The notes under the pieces were generated by a model. The model had not been told where the DNA came from and did no database searches. It saw only the letters and a list, made by a program, of their open reading frames with translations. Below, one piece after another: positions 18,013 to 27,298 of a DNA stretch of 64,000 bases. The translations under genes and the position numbers were made by a program. Source of the stretch: Thalassoglobus sp. JC818 (GTDB taxonomy: Bacteria > Planctomycetota > Planctomycetia > Planctomycetales > Planctomycetaceae); the NCBI RefSeq assembly GCF_040717535.1, contig NZ_JBFEFI010000001.1, positions 1 through 64,000 of the forward strand. The letters run 5' to 3'. Positions within the stretch are counted from its first letter, which is position 1. The number at the start of each line of letters is the position of its first letter.

Positions 18013-20616
18013 ATGTCTGTCGGAACCCCCATTCAAGAGAACGCACTTCAGCATGAAGAAAATGAAAGACTGCCAGTCGCTGGAAGTCAACACGAGTTCC
18101 AGGACTCCGAGTTCCACATACACAGAGTTGTGGAACGCATTCAAAAAAGAATTGCCCCCGTGTGGCCCTTGAAGGACTATGTCGCTGTAAATCCGTATGC
18201 GGGATTTGCAGAACACAAGTTTCTGGAAGCTCGTCAAATGTTGCGACGAGTTTCGGATCTCGAAACATTGATGCCCCCTGAGTACTTTAGACAAGAGTTT
18301 ATTGAAGGGAACATCAATGAGGATGTCATTCGTGCTGCGATTGAAGAACTCGTCGCAGATGGCGTGTTGGACGCCGAGACGATCGATACCAATCAGACTG
18401 TGGAATGGCTTCACAAACAATCCGCGTTGATGACGGACGCAAACTCAGACAGGTCAAATTCTCAAAGCACAACACGACAGTACCAAATGCTCTCTGAATC
18501 TCTTGATCAGACAAGCGGTACTGAATGGACGGAGTTTATCCGTGAGGAAACTTCCAAGCATTGTGCAGATCACTTCGATGAAGGGCAGTCCGCTTGGTCG
18601 AATCCTTGGAAAGCCTTACCCCTATACCAATCCTGGAGGTTGGCTGCCGAAGTTGACTATACTCCCGAAGTAATCGGGATCACGGGGTTTCGTCGCTTTG
18701 TTTCAAGACTTCCACACGATCCACTAGCAGCTCTCAACTTACTATTAGATCGACTCGACATCCCCAATCAATTAGTGGACGACTACTTGTTGTGCACCGC
18801 CTTTCAGTTGCCAGGCTGGAGCGCCTGGGCCTCATTTAAGGATCGAGAAGCAAACAAATGCGGCCATGAGAAGCATGAATTGGCTGGGCATCTCGCCATT
18901 CAACTAGCCTATAACTCTGCCCTCTCAGAGTGTTTTAATTTCAATGTAAAGTGGGGGAGAGATTACGTTGATCTCGCAAGCGAAAAACGTGAATCTGGAG
19001 AAATCGACTTAGACGATGATACTCTCCACCGTTTAGTCCTGCTTCGAGCGAGTGAGCTTGCATATCGTCGACAGCTGCTTGGTGGACTCTCAAAGGAAAG
19101 CAGTCGAACAAATGAGAACCACTGTGCCCATCGATCACTCGCACAAATGGTGTTTTGTATCGATGTGCGCTCAGAACGCATTCGGAGACATCTCGAAGCT
19201 TCTTCTTCCTGTGATATCGAGACATTAGGCTTCGCGGGTTTCTTCGGGTTACCAATCGAGTTTGTCTCTCTTGGTGAGTCAGAAGGAACCCCGCATGTTC
19301 CAGTTTTAATATCACCACAATTCAAAGTGCAACAGGAAGTCAAAGGCGATGATGGAACAACAACCAGATCAGCGATAAAGAGAAAGACATTCGGCCAATT
19401 CCTTCGAAAAACATGGAAAGAGTTCCAAACATCTCCCGCCAGCTGTTTCTCATTCGTCGAATCGACCGGACTGTTTTACGGAATTCAGTTGGTCGCACAA
19501 TCAATCGGATGGGGAAAAACCATCACAGACTTGATAGACGAAACCGCTGATGGAAGGCGTCAAAGCTTAGCTCCAACATTGAGGGGCTTACATCGACAGG
19601 GAATTACGACATCCAAACAGGTCGATCTGGCTGAGTCGATTCTGCGGGGAATCGGCATCGTCGAAAACTTTGGTCGATTGGTGGTATTCTGCGGTCACTC
19701 GAGCGAGACGCGCAACAATCCACTGAAAGCCGGACTGGACTGCGGTGCGTGTGGCGGACATTCGGGTGAACCAAACGCTCGCTTGGCAGCACAACTGCTG
19801 AACCAGCAGTCGGTCCGACAATCCCTTCAAGATCGTGGCATCAGAATACCGGACGACACTTGGTTCGTGGGTGCTCTCCATAACACGACGACAGACAAAC
19901 TGGAGTTCTTTGAATCGGAAGAGTTCCCCGAGTCTCATCGAAATGACTTTCTAGAACTCGAAAAAGTTGCGACGGTCGCTTCGCAGAAGACACGAATTGA
20001 GCGGCTTCCTCTTCTCCCAGGCACGTCGACTGACGATCTGTACCGACGCAGTCGAGACTGGGCGGAAGTTCGGCCGGAGTGGGGACTCGCAGGCAATGCC
20101 GCTTTCGTCGCAGCTCCGAGGTCTTACACCGAAGCAGTTTCCCTGGATGGCCGCGTGTTCCTCCACAGCTATGACTTCACGAAAGATGCCGAGTTTGCTG
20201 TTCTCGAACAGATCATGACAGCTCCGCTGATCGTCGCCCACTGGATTAACATGCAGTACTACGCTTCAACGGTCGACCCCGTTCATATGGGTAGCGGAAC
20301 GAAAACGATCCATAATGTCGTCGGTCAGATTGGCATTCTATCAGGAAACGGCGGAGACCTGAGGACGGGTCTTCCCTGGCAATCGGTGCATGATGGGGCA
20401 TCATTTCGTCACCATCCCCTACGACTTCTCGCTGTAATCGCCGCTCCACGAAATGCGATCGAGTCCATCATCAATCGCCACGAAGCTCTCACGAATCTTC
20501 TATCGAACGGATGGATGCAACTCGTCTCCGTTGAAGATGGAGAGCAGTTTCGATTCACGGAGACAGGTGATTGGGCAAAGATCGAGGAACAGATGTATAC
20601 AGCGACCACGAACTGA
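18013..20616 (+). CDS. dabA: DabA (DUF2309), zinc-dependent subunit of the inorganic carbon transporter
   Basis: The protein has 867 residues and is a full-length DUF2309/UPF0753 protein. The beta-carbonic-anhydrase-like zinc site is intact: Cys382 and Asp384 in VFCIDVRSERIRRHLE, His562 in VVFCGHSSETR and Cys577 in LDCGACGGHSG. The His-to-Cys spacing of 15 equals that of the characterised Halothiobacillus DabA (Cys351, Asp353, His524, Cys539, from memory). DabA sits on the cytoplasmic side with DabB and is thought to hydrate CO2 one-way, giving bicarbonate accumulation. AAGGAGAG precedes the ATG at a good distance. It forms an operon with dabB and with the small protein downstream. Confidence 0.95.
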   Translation: MSVGTPIQENALQHEENERLPVAGSQHEFQDSEFHIHRVVERIQKRIAPVWPLKDYVAVNPYAGFAEHKFLEARQMLRRVSDLETLMPPEYFRQEFIEGNINEDVIRAAIEELVADGVLDAETIDTNQTVEWLHKQSALMTDANSDRSNSQSTTRQYQMLSESLDQTSGTEWTEFIREETSKHCADHFDEGQSAWSNPWKALPLYQSWRLAAEVDYTPEVIGITGFRRFVSRLPHDPLAALNLLLDRLDIPNQLVDDYLLCTAFQLPGWSAWASFKDREANKCGHEKHELAGHLAIQLAYNSALSECFNFNVKWGRDYVDLASEKRESGEIDLDDDTLHRLVLLRASELAYRRQLLGGLSKESSRTNENHCAHRSLAQMVFCIDVRSERIRRHLEASSSCDIETLGFAGFFGLPIEFVSLGESEGTPHVPVLISPQFKVQQEVKGDDGTTTRSAIKRKTFGQFLRKTWKEFQTSPASCFSFVESTGLFYGIQLVAQSIGWGKTITDLIDETADGRRQSLAPTLRGLHRQGITTSKQVDLAESILRGIGIVENFGRLVVFCGHSSETRNNPLKAGLDCGACGGHSGEPNARLAAQLLNQQSVRQSLQDRGIRIPDDTWFVGALHNTTTDKLEFFESEEFPESHRNDFLELEKVATVASQKTRIERLPLLPGTSTDDLYRRSRDWAEVRPEWGLAGNAAFVAAPRSYTEAVSLDGRVFLHSYDFTKDAEFAVLEQIMTAPLIVAHWINMQYYASTVDPVHMGSGTKTIHNVVGQIGILSGNGGDLRTGLPWQSVHDGASFRHHPLRLLAVIAAPRNAIESIINRHEALTNLLSNGWMQLVSVEDGEQFRFTETGDWAKIEEQMYTATTN

Positions 20617-20671
20617 CACTCGAACAGTTAAATCTTGCATGGACTCGGTACCTATCACAGGAGAATGAGAA

Positions 20672-21223
20672 ATGTCTTTGACTCTTACTTCTAACGCCCC
20701 CATCCCGTACGTCAGTACTCTGCAATCACTGGTCCACCAGGCCGTTGACGAAGTGAGGTGGCTGGTGATTGCACACAGAGATCCGCTGATAATGCGTGCC
20801 CTGAGAAAAGGTATTGGCCGCGAGACGATGATCATTGTCGATTGGCCAGAGGAAAACGAGCTCACTCAGAGTTCAGATCTTGTCAAAGCCATTCAATGGG
20901 CAATTCAAGAGAAGAGAATTCCGAACATTGTCTTGCTCGAACACTCCGGCAGCTCAGGCGTGAAATCCAGCTATGATACTGGGACACGCCTGGGAATACT
21001 TGCTGGTACGAGCCGAGCAATTGATCAGAATCGGGAGGCACAAATTCAATTCTCGAAAGTCGTCAAGATGCTTCGACAGAGTTCGGAAATCCAAGACTGT
21101 GTCGACAACAGCAATGCCAGCTTACACTTCCTGTTCTTCCGCGCGATCGACGGTGCCTTCTTGACTTTCGATGAAAAGTGCGGGGAATTTCTCCCAGTAA
21201 CCAACGAATCTCCTCACGACTGA
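20672..21223 (+). CDS. degenerate beta-carbonic-anhydrase-like protein of the DAB operon
   Basis: The protein has 183 residues, with no signal peptide or membrane helix. It lies 55 bases after dabA in the same direction, with GGAG in its leader. Its pattern follows beta-carbonic anhydrases: LVIAHRDPLIM where those have a C-x-D-x-R site, NIVLLEHSGSSGVKSS where they have the H-x-x-C site, and a C-terminal SLHFLFFRAIDGAFLTFD resembling their last strand. Spacing agrees exactly with Escherichia coli Can (Cys42, Asp44, His98, Cys101): the equivalent residues are His35, Asp37, His91 and Ser94. Both zinc cysteines and the Arg of the Asp-Arg pair are replaced, so classical catalysis is unlikely. A regulatory or structural role with DabA is inferred. 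Homology is argued from pattern and spacing only. Confidence 0.7.
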   Translation: MSLTLTSNAPIPYVSTLQSLVHQAVDEVRWLVIAHRDPLIMRALRKGIGRETMIIVDWPEENELTQSSDLVKAIQWAIQEKRIPNIVLLEHSGSSGVKSSYDTGTRLGILAGTSRAIDQNREAQIQFSKVVKMLRQSSEIQDCVDNSNASLHFLFFRAIDGAFLTFDEKCGEFLPVTNESPHD

Positions 21224-21599
21224 ACGACAACCACAGTGTCATCTCTCAACACGGCGCAGCATCACACTCACATTCACGACTGATAGTCGCGATATTCTGA
21301 AAACGAGAAGTTCTCCTGATTCGAGTCATCGGACTAGGAGAATCTTCGTTGCTGCCCGTTCGATTTAGTTTCATCGAAGCTCGAACGAGTGTCTCATCCG
21401 TTGTGAGTATTTGATTCCGAGAGTATAGAATCGGATCATTTGAGTGTTGGAACCGATTCCGGAAGGATCGACAGGACATCAGTTCGCAGCGTATTGCCGT
21501 CACGCCCATTCTCAAACTAAGCATCAAGCAAATTCTGGATGATAAATCTCACGATAGATCTTCGCATTCAACTTAGAAGTGGGGAGATGTAATTGATTG
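21224..21599. other. 376-base gap between convergent genes
   Basis: This gap separates the DAB operon (plus) from the sulfatase-glycosidase gene (minus). TTCTCCT (21311-21317) and AGGAGAA (21336-21342) form a 7-bp inverted repeat with an 18-base loop but no T-run; it could act as a weak bidirectional terminator. Nothing else was recognised. Confidence 0.4.
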
Positions 21600-24500
21600 T
21601 TATGGCCAGTCGTTGAGTCCGACGATCGGTAGGGCAAACTCGAATGAGGTCCGCCAATCGTCGCGATCTGCATCGCGAAAAACATTGTAGATGAGTTTCT
21701 TCGGTGGTGACTGACGGTTGTTGGGATCAAATGTTCGAAGACCGAGATTTAGGCCGCCTTCGCGTGGGTGATCGACGTGACGATGCAAGATGAACGCGTC
21801 AATGTCTTCCAGAGCAGCAACCTTTCTGTAGGCGTAGCAATATGCTGCTGCCTGAAGCTGTTGTCCTTCGAGGCCGGGCGGAGTGTGAAATCCTTGCTCG
21901 CTGAGAATGATGCTGCGCGGCTTTCCAGCGAACTGCATTTCCGGTTGCCTCATAAACTTCGTCAGCACTTCGAGGTTCTTAAACGTCACGCGCGGGCTGT
22001 CTTGACTGTCAATTGCGGTCTCGTCGTCCCAGAATCTTGGATCGAACAAGTTTTCGGGATACGGATGAAATGCTAAATGCCATTCCGGATTGCCACGATT
22101 CTTGATCTCAGCGGAAAATCGTTCGAGAAAATCTCGTCCTGGAAATGATCTTTGCGGATGCTTTTTGCTAAACGGAACCGTCCAGTGATGTTCCAGGGAA
22201 ATGTAGACGCGAGCCCAACTCGACGCTGCCCTGACGGCATCGTGAGCCAACTGGATAGCGTCAGCGTAGTCATCAATGAACTCTTCCATCGAGACTTCAC
22301 CACAGTTGGACCACCACCAATGGGAATTGACTTCATTGCCCATAATGTAGCCAGCGACACGCCCGTGCTCAGTTTTCGCACCACTCCAACGATCGGCCAT
22401 AAACTCCATCGCTGCGGACAAAGCTTCGCGTCCCTCTGGCGTCACAGTGTTGAAGGCGCTCAAATTATTGGGAGCTTCGAGATGATAGTTCGGATGCAAT
22501 AGAAAGTCGTTCTCACGAGAATTGTGCGACCGGTAGACAAGCACCACGAGATACACGAGCGCTCCGGAATCACTGAGCTTCTTGATGTTGGCATCCTGTC
22601 TTTCTAGGTATCGATGGCTGAAAGTGTACTCGTGGCCATTTCGCACCCACGTTGGGTTAGACGGTGAATCATCCGTCGCAAACAGAGATGTGAGGTTGAA
22701 GTTAAAAACTGCGTGCTTCACTCCCAATTCAATAGCGTCTTCAACAATCTCGACCTGTAAACCTTTCTTGGAGGCAGCAACGGGAAATACCGATTCAGTT
22801 TCGTCGCTCCGAGATGATGTTGCAGGCGTTGTCGGCAGGCTCAACTGGTAGTGAGTTGTTTGACTCTCGCCGACGAGTCGGATGTCAGAGATTTCGATTT
22901 TGCCTTGACCACGAAAAGGGTCGATTCGCACCGCTTGCAGGGGACTGGTTGTACTGAACGGAATGGCGTACTGATGCGACTGACCATCGTGTCGGACTTC
23001 AAATCGTTGACTTCGGTCCGCTTTGAACGGTCCTCCGTTCTCTTCTTGCCAGAAGACTTGTCCATTTCCGGAAGAGTCCGATGCCATCGTAATCTGTAAG
23101 GTGAACGATCGCTCGTCGATCACCTTGTTCAGCCGGTGACTGATGTAGGGGTCATTGCCCGAACTCTGAACAATCAATGCGTTTTGCGAAGCTGATAGGT
23201 GACAAGTTCCGCCGGGCTGCCACTGGGCGACCGGTTCACCTTTTGGCTTTGGTTTGGACTTTGCCGGAGTGTTGGCCCCTCCTTTGAGCGATGCTTTGCC
23301 TTCTTGTTCGATGTCGTACTTCGATGGATCAAACTTCGGATTGGATAGGGGGCGAATGGCCTGTGTGTCCACGAGGTGTTGCTCGATCAGTCGATCGAGT
23401 TGTTCGACCCTCTCAGGGAACGAGTCGGCGAGATTGTTCTGTTCGCCGATGTCATCATTCAGGTTGAAAAGCTTATAGCGATGCTTTCCATTTTCGCCGC
23501 CAAGAAAGATGCGGATGAGTTTCCAATCGCCGGAGTGAATGCTGACGGATGGTGGCAACCAATCGGGGACGCCTGGTGCGTGAGGAAAGTAAGTGAAGAT
23601 CGCTTCACGGTTCAGCTCTTCGCCTCGAAGTGCTGGAACGATGCTGATTCCATCGAAAGTTTGTTCCGGCTGCGGATCGATAGAAAGCATCTCCAACAGC
23701 GTCGGATAGAAGTCACTGCTCTGGATGATTTCATCGCATTGAGAGCCAGCTTCGATGGCTCCAGGTCTAACGACGATCGCGGGACCGCGCACCCCTCCCT
23801 CATACATTGTCGCTTTCCCACCTCGCAACGGTGAGTTGCTTGTCGCAGTCCCTCCGTCGACCAGGTTGTACATATTCCCGCCGTTGTCGGAGGCGAAAAT
23901 GATGATGGTGTTGTCTGCGATTTCCAGACGGTCGAGCGTGTCGAGCAAAGTTCCAATGGCGTCGTCCATGCTTTCAATCATCGCGGCATAGGTGGGACTG
24001 CGTTGCGGATCGTTCGGATTGACAACCTCTCGATATTCGTCGATCAGTGATTGCTTCGCGTCGAACGGAGCATGCACACTGAACATCCAGTAGTTCAAGA
24101 AGAAGGGTTTGTCTTTATGTAGTTCCATGAAGGCGACAGCTTCTTTGACCATGCGGTCTTCAATGTGTTCGTCGGGAATATTGGGGTCATGATCAAAATC
24201 TTTAAACTTCCACGGAGCGACATAGCTGCCCGCTGGCCCAGGACCGGGATGGTGAGGAACGTCGAGATCGAAGCCATGTTCCAGAGGAGAGTAGGGCTCC
24301 GGCCCTAGATGCCACTTTCCAAAGTGGGCTGTTGTGTATCCATTGTCTTTGAACATCTCCGCCAGCGTGTAATAGCTGATATCGAGTCTCGACACTGAAT
24401 TGGGAACCGTCGAAAACTTGTTCGGCGGGCCGTCCTGTTCTTCCGTCGCCTTCAGCACCACCTTCGGAAGGTGACAGTTTGGCGAAGTAATTCCGTGACG

Positions 24501-24797
24501 CGCTGGACTAAGCCCCGTGAGTACGCTCGCGCGTGTCGGCGAGCAGAGCGGACTGGACGAATATGCCCGCGTAAAAGTCATTCCGCGAGCGGCGAGTCGC
24601 TGGATGTTCGGTGTCTTGTAGAGCTTTGTGGTGCCATACAAAGTCGTATCACTCCATCCGAGATCATCGGCCAGGATGAAGACCACGTTTGGCTGTCGTT
24701 CGGCGGTTTGAGCCAAGACTTCACCGCTCGTCATCAAGCTTAAAAGCATCTGAGAGACAGTGAGTGTGAACAGAACTGATCGGAAGGTCATATTCAT
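21600..24797 (-). CDS. secreted two-domain enzyme: sulfatase fused to DUF5722-like glycosidase domain
   Basis: The product has about 1065 residues and starts with a signal peptide ([18 protein letters not shown]). Residues 35-500 are a type I sulfatase: [14 protein letters not shown] gives metal-binding aspartates and [16 protein letters not shown] carries the C-x-P-x-R formylglycine site at Cys85. A linker rich in Lys and Pro and a beta-sandwich-like stretch (about 530-660) follow. The last 400 residues look like a TIM-barrel glycosidase of the DUF5722 type: [13 protein letters not shown] offers the acid/base Glu and [14 protein letters not shown] the nucleophile Glu. One polypeptide could thus remove a sulfate and cleave the glycan. 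The start at 24797 (MNMTFRSV) was chosen over 24974 because it begins the signal peptide. Confidence 0.9.
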   Translation of the reverse strand: MNMTFRSVLFTLTVSQMLLSLMTSGEVLAQTAERQPNVVFILADDLGWSDTTLYGTTKLYKTPNIQRLAARGMTFTRAYSSSPLCSPTRASVLTGLSPARHGITSPNCHLPKVVLKATEEQDGPPNKFSTVPNSVSRLDISYYTLAEMFKDNGYTTAHFGKWHLGPEPYSPLEHGFDLDVPHHPGPGPAGSYVAPWKFKDFDHDPNIPDEHIEDRMVKEAVAFMELHKDKPFFLNYWMFSVHAPFDAKQSLIDEYREVVNPNDPQRSPTYAAMIESMDDAIGTLLDTLDRLEIADNTIIIFASDNGGNMYNLVDGGTATSNSPLRGGKATMYEGGVRGPAIVVRPGAIEAGSQCDEIIQSSDFYPTLLEMLSIDPQPEQTFDGISIVPALRGEELNREAIFTYFPHAPGVPDWLPPSVSIHSGDWKLIRIFLGGENGKHRYKLFNLNDDIGEQNNLADSFPERVEQLDRLIEQHLVDTQAIRPLSNPKFDPSKYDIEQEGKASLKGGANTPAKSKPKPKGEPVAQWQPGGTCHLSASQNALIVQSSGNDPYISHRLNKVIDERSFTLQITMASDSSGNGQVFWQEENGGPFKADRSQRFEVRHDGQSHQYAIPFSTTSPLQAVRIDPFRGQGKIEISDIRLVGESQTTHYQLSLPTTPATSSRSDETESVFPVAASKKGLQVEIVEDAIELGVKHAVFNFNLTSLFATDDSPSNPTWVRNGHEYTFSHRYLERQDANIKKLSDSGALVYLVVLVYRSHNSRENDFLLHPNYHLEAPNNLSAFNTVTPEGREALSAAMEFMADRWSGAKTEHGRVAGYIMGNEVNSHWWWSNCGEVSMEEFIDDYADAIQLAHDAVRAASSWARVYISLEHHWTVPFSKKHPQRSFPGRDFLERFSAEIKNRGNPEWHLAFHPYPENLFDPRFWDDETAIDSQDSPRVTFKNLEVLTKFMRQPEMQFAGKPRSIILSEQGFHTPPGLEGQQLQAAAYCYAYRKVAALEDIDAFILHRHVDHPREGGLNLGLRTFDPNNRQSPPKKLIYNVFRDADRDDWRTSFEFALPIVGLNDWP

Positions 24798-25157
24798 AAA
24801 TGGAGTTGCGTTGCTGTTGCGGTGTACTGCGGGCTGCGATTCACCAATTCGTCTGCGACTGTGGCTGAATAAAAATTCGGCTTTGAGTCGCCTGGAGGGA
24901 GTTGAGGACCAATGGCTGCAACCTGATGAACGGCGACCGCCAAAACGGAAATTTATGGAAGGTCGTTGGCTCACATTAGCGTGCGAAGTTCAACTTCGCC
25001 AACGCTCAACTCCCACGTCTGATCTGACGAACACTTAGAAGATCGTTGAATTGGCGACAACGACACTCTGAATGTCGCTCGGAGAATCAGCTCTTTCGCA
25101 GATCTGTCTTTCCTCCACATACGCTCCGACGTTGCTCGAAAGTGATTCTTACTGTTA

Positions 25158-25270
25158 TTCGCAAGATATTCCTCTGCGAAATTGGGAGTATTCGCAAAGA
25201 CTCGATCGCTTTTGTGTGCTCGATCGGCACCCATTGTGCGAATGAGCACTCAAGTGTGCACACTCGCACA
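25158..25270. promoter_or_regulatory. cluster of TGCGAA/TTCGCA and GTGC..GCAC motifs upstream of the cbb3 operon
   Basis: The 688-base gap 24798-25485 has no gene but contains a motif cluster. TTCGCA occurs at 25158-25163 and 25191-25196 and TGCGAA at 25175-25180. TGTGCGAATGAGCACT (25235-25250) and TGTGCACACTCGCACA (25255-25270) are imperfect copies of the perfect palindrome found at 35023-35038. They are spaced 20 bases apart, two helix turns. The best reading is binding sites for the NtrC-family regulator encoded at 33.6-35.0 kb. This is inference; no typical sigma-54 promoter was found downstream of them. Confidence 0.5.
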
Positions 25271-25485
25271 CTCTCAGCGAATTCTCAAAGCTTCTGGCAC
25301 ATGAAGACATCTTCTCGAAACCAGGATGAGTGGAAAACGCCACGACATTGAGCAGTTTTCGCCGCCTCATCCTCACTTCAAACTTGCTTATGGCACCGAC
25401 TTTGCCAGTTGGGTTCATCATCTTCTCAAAGACTGGCGTCACAGTTCACTCGATCACTTCGTGCATCTCAGAAAGACTATTGGAC

Positions 25486-26538
25486 GTGCCACGTTTCCAA
25501 ACACTCATCCTCTTACTGTTTGTCACAACGAGTTGGAGCGGATGTCGCGGTCGCGCAGAAACGCCTGACTATGTCTCCAGCGATCAGGTCGAAGCTCTTC
25601 CGGTCGAGTTGGCACCCGAAGTTCGCAAAGCTCTTCGTGGTCATGTGGGCAGCTTTGAATCACCAATTCTGCTGACGAATGACGGTTCCGTTTCTGACGC
25701 CCACTTGAAACTCGGGCAGCAGGTCTATCAGAAACGCTGTGTGCAGTGTCATGGTGTGAGCGGGGATGGAAATGGACCTTCGGCTGGGAGCATGTACCCA
25801 AAACCGCGTGACTACCGAAAAGGCGTCTTCAAGTTCACATCGACCCCATACGGTTCAAAACCCGTCCGCGACGATCTGATTCGCACAGTGAAGATTGGGG
25901 TGAGAGGCACATCGATGCCCTCCTTCAAACTTCTCCCGCCCAACGAGATTGAGGCGGTCGTTGACTATGTTTTGATGCTCACTCATCGCGGGGAATTGGA
26001 AGAGCAAATTGCGGTGCTGGCTGACTTCGACGAAGAAGTCGATCAGGAAATTATAGAGGAGGAGTCGGTTCCGATTATCAAACGTCAATGGGAGCAGGCC
26101 GCCGGGAGTCAGGTCATTCCTATGAGTCCTCAACCGGTCTTTACCCAAGATCACGTCAATCGAGGTCGTGAGGCGTTCTTGTCAAAGGGCTGCTCAAAGT
26201 GCCACGGCGATGATGGTCGCGGACAGACCACAGACAACCTGGCAGGCAATCTCAAGGATACGTGGGGGAACGTCACTCGTGCAGCTGACCTGACCGGTGG
26301 GATGCTTCACGGAGGCCAACGACCGATCGATGTGTATCGTCGGATCTACTCGGGAATTAACGGGACTCCCATGCCAAGTTTCGCGAATGCATTTCAGCAA
26401 GAGCCTGACACGATTTGGGATCTCGTCGCTTACGTTTTGCATGTCACCAATTCGCGTCGAATGGGGGAAAGTCATCTCCCTGGCCCAATCTCGCCATATA
26501 TCCCTCCCACCGATGATGACAGCGGTGCCGCAGAATAA
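25486..26538 (+). CDS. diheme cytochrome c lipoprotein of the cbb3 operon
   Basis: The product has about 350 residues. It begins with a lipoprotein-type signal (FQTLILLLFVTTSWSGC), so it is predicted to be lipid-anchored outside the membrane. Two class I cytochrome c domains follow: KRCVQCHGVSGDGNGPSAG and GCSKCHGDDGRGQ are the haem motifs, with distal Met candidates in GTSMPSFKLLP and GTPMPSFANAF. The operon has no CcoP gene, and this protein could take the place of CcoP as electron entry. The start is uncertain: the GTG at 25486 gives the lipoprotein signal, while an in-frame start at 25330 would add 52 residues of poor quality. It is the first gene of the operon. Confidence 0.85.
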   Translation: MPRFQTLILLLFVTTSWSGCRGRAETPDYVSSDQVEALPVELAPEVRKALRGHVGSFESPILLTNDGSVSDAHLKLGQQVYQKRCVQCHGVSGDGNGPSAGSMYPKPRDYRKGVFKFTSTPYGSKPVRDDLIRTVKIGVRGTSMPSFKLLPPNEIEAVVDYVLMLTHRGELEEQIAVLADFDEEVDQEIIEEESVPIIKRQWEQAAGSQVIPMSPQPVFTQDHVNRGREAFLSKGCSKCHGDDGRGQTTDNLAGNLKDTWGNVTRAADLTGGMLHGGQRPIDVYRRIYSGINGTPMPSFANAFQQEPDTIWDLVAYVLHVTNSRRMGESHLPGPISPYIPPTDDDSGAAE

Positions 26539-26584
26539 TCATCACCGTCTTTCATCACTGGATTCATAGCAACAGGACTGTGTC

Positions 26585-27229
26585 GTGAGTAACGAGGATA
26601 AACAGCGAGAACTTGTCGAACTGAAAGAACGAGTTCGACAACTTGAGGCTGAGGTCTCTCCTTCGAAAGAGGTCACCGAATCAACATGGCCTCCACAAAA
26701 CTTTTATGGTGCCTACTACGCCATGACCGGTGGCATATTGGGCATCATCGGAGCATTAGTCAGCTTGGTGGTAAATGTGATCGCAGCACCAATTGCTGGA
26801 AAATCGCCACTTGAAATGATCAAGGTGTACCTAACGTTTCCGGTTGGTGCGAGAGCGTTGGAATTATCTCCGGAAAGCAATGGACTTGTGTTAGCAATGG
26901 GATGCTGCCTGTATATCGCAACCGGTATGCTGATCGGGATTCCAGTCTATTTCTTACTGGCGCGAATTTGCGGGAACAATGCTCCTCTCGTAAAACGACT
27001 TGCCGTGAGTAGTTTCATCTCTCTCGCGATCTGGGCTGTGAATTTTTATGGCGTCCTTTCCTGGTTACAGCCACTCTTGTTTGGAGGCAACTGGATCACC
27101 GATCCATCCGTGATGCCTGCCTGGGTCGCTGCTGGTACGCACCTTGTGTTTGGTTGGACGCTCGCGCTGCTTTATCCATGGGGACAATTCACTCCATACC
27201 ACCCACCGACGCGTTCGGCTGCGTCCTGA
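26585..27229 (+). CDS. membrane protein of the cbb3 operon, function unknown
   Basis: The protein has 214 residues. A charged N-terminal helix (residues 1-35) with coiled-coil character (ELKERVRQLEAEV) precedes at least four hydrophobic segments, such as GGILGIIGALVSLVVNVIAA and LYIATGMLIGIPVYFLLARI. No haem or metal motif was found. It starts with GTG at 26585, 46 bases after the diheme cytochrome, and 69 bases before ccoN, so it is probably co-transcribed. I do not recognise a named family; an accessory role in oxidase assembly or stability is only suggested by position. Confidence 0.75.
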   Translation: MSNEDKQRELVELKERVRQLEAEVSPSKEVTESTWPPQNFYGAYYAMTGGILGIIGALVSLVVNVIAAPIAGKSPLEMIKVYLTFPVGARALELSPESNGLVLAMGCCLYIATGMLIGIPVYFLLARICGNNAPLVKRLAVSSFISLAIWAVNFYGVLSWLQPLLFGGNWITDPSVMPAWVAAGTHLVFGWTLALLYPWGQFTPYHPPTRSAAS

Positions 27230-27298
27230 CATTTTGAATCACTTGTTGTCGATCGAGATGTACTGAGTCATCTCAAAAATGTGAAAGATCTTCAAATC

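Noticed and set aside
21311-21342. Inverted repeat TTCTCCT/AGGAGAA as terminator of the DAB operon
   Set aside because: No T-run follows on either strand and the loop is 18 bases, so it was not called a terminator.
25295-25310. Possible sigma-54 promoter before the cbb3 operon (TGGCAC at 25295-25300)
   Set aside because: The -24 element is perfect, but at the -12 position the sequence has CA instead of the required GC, and the spacing to the binding motifs is only about 25 bases.
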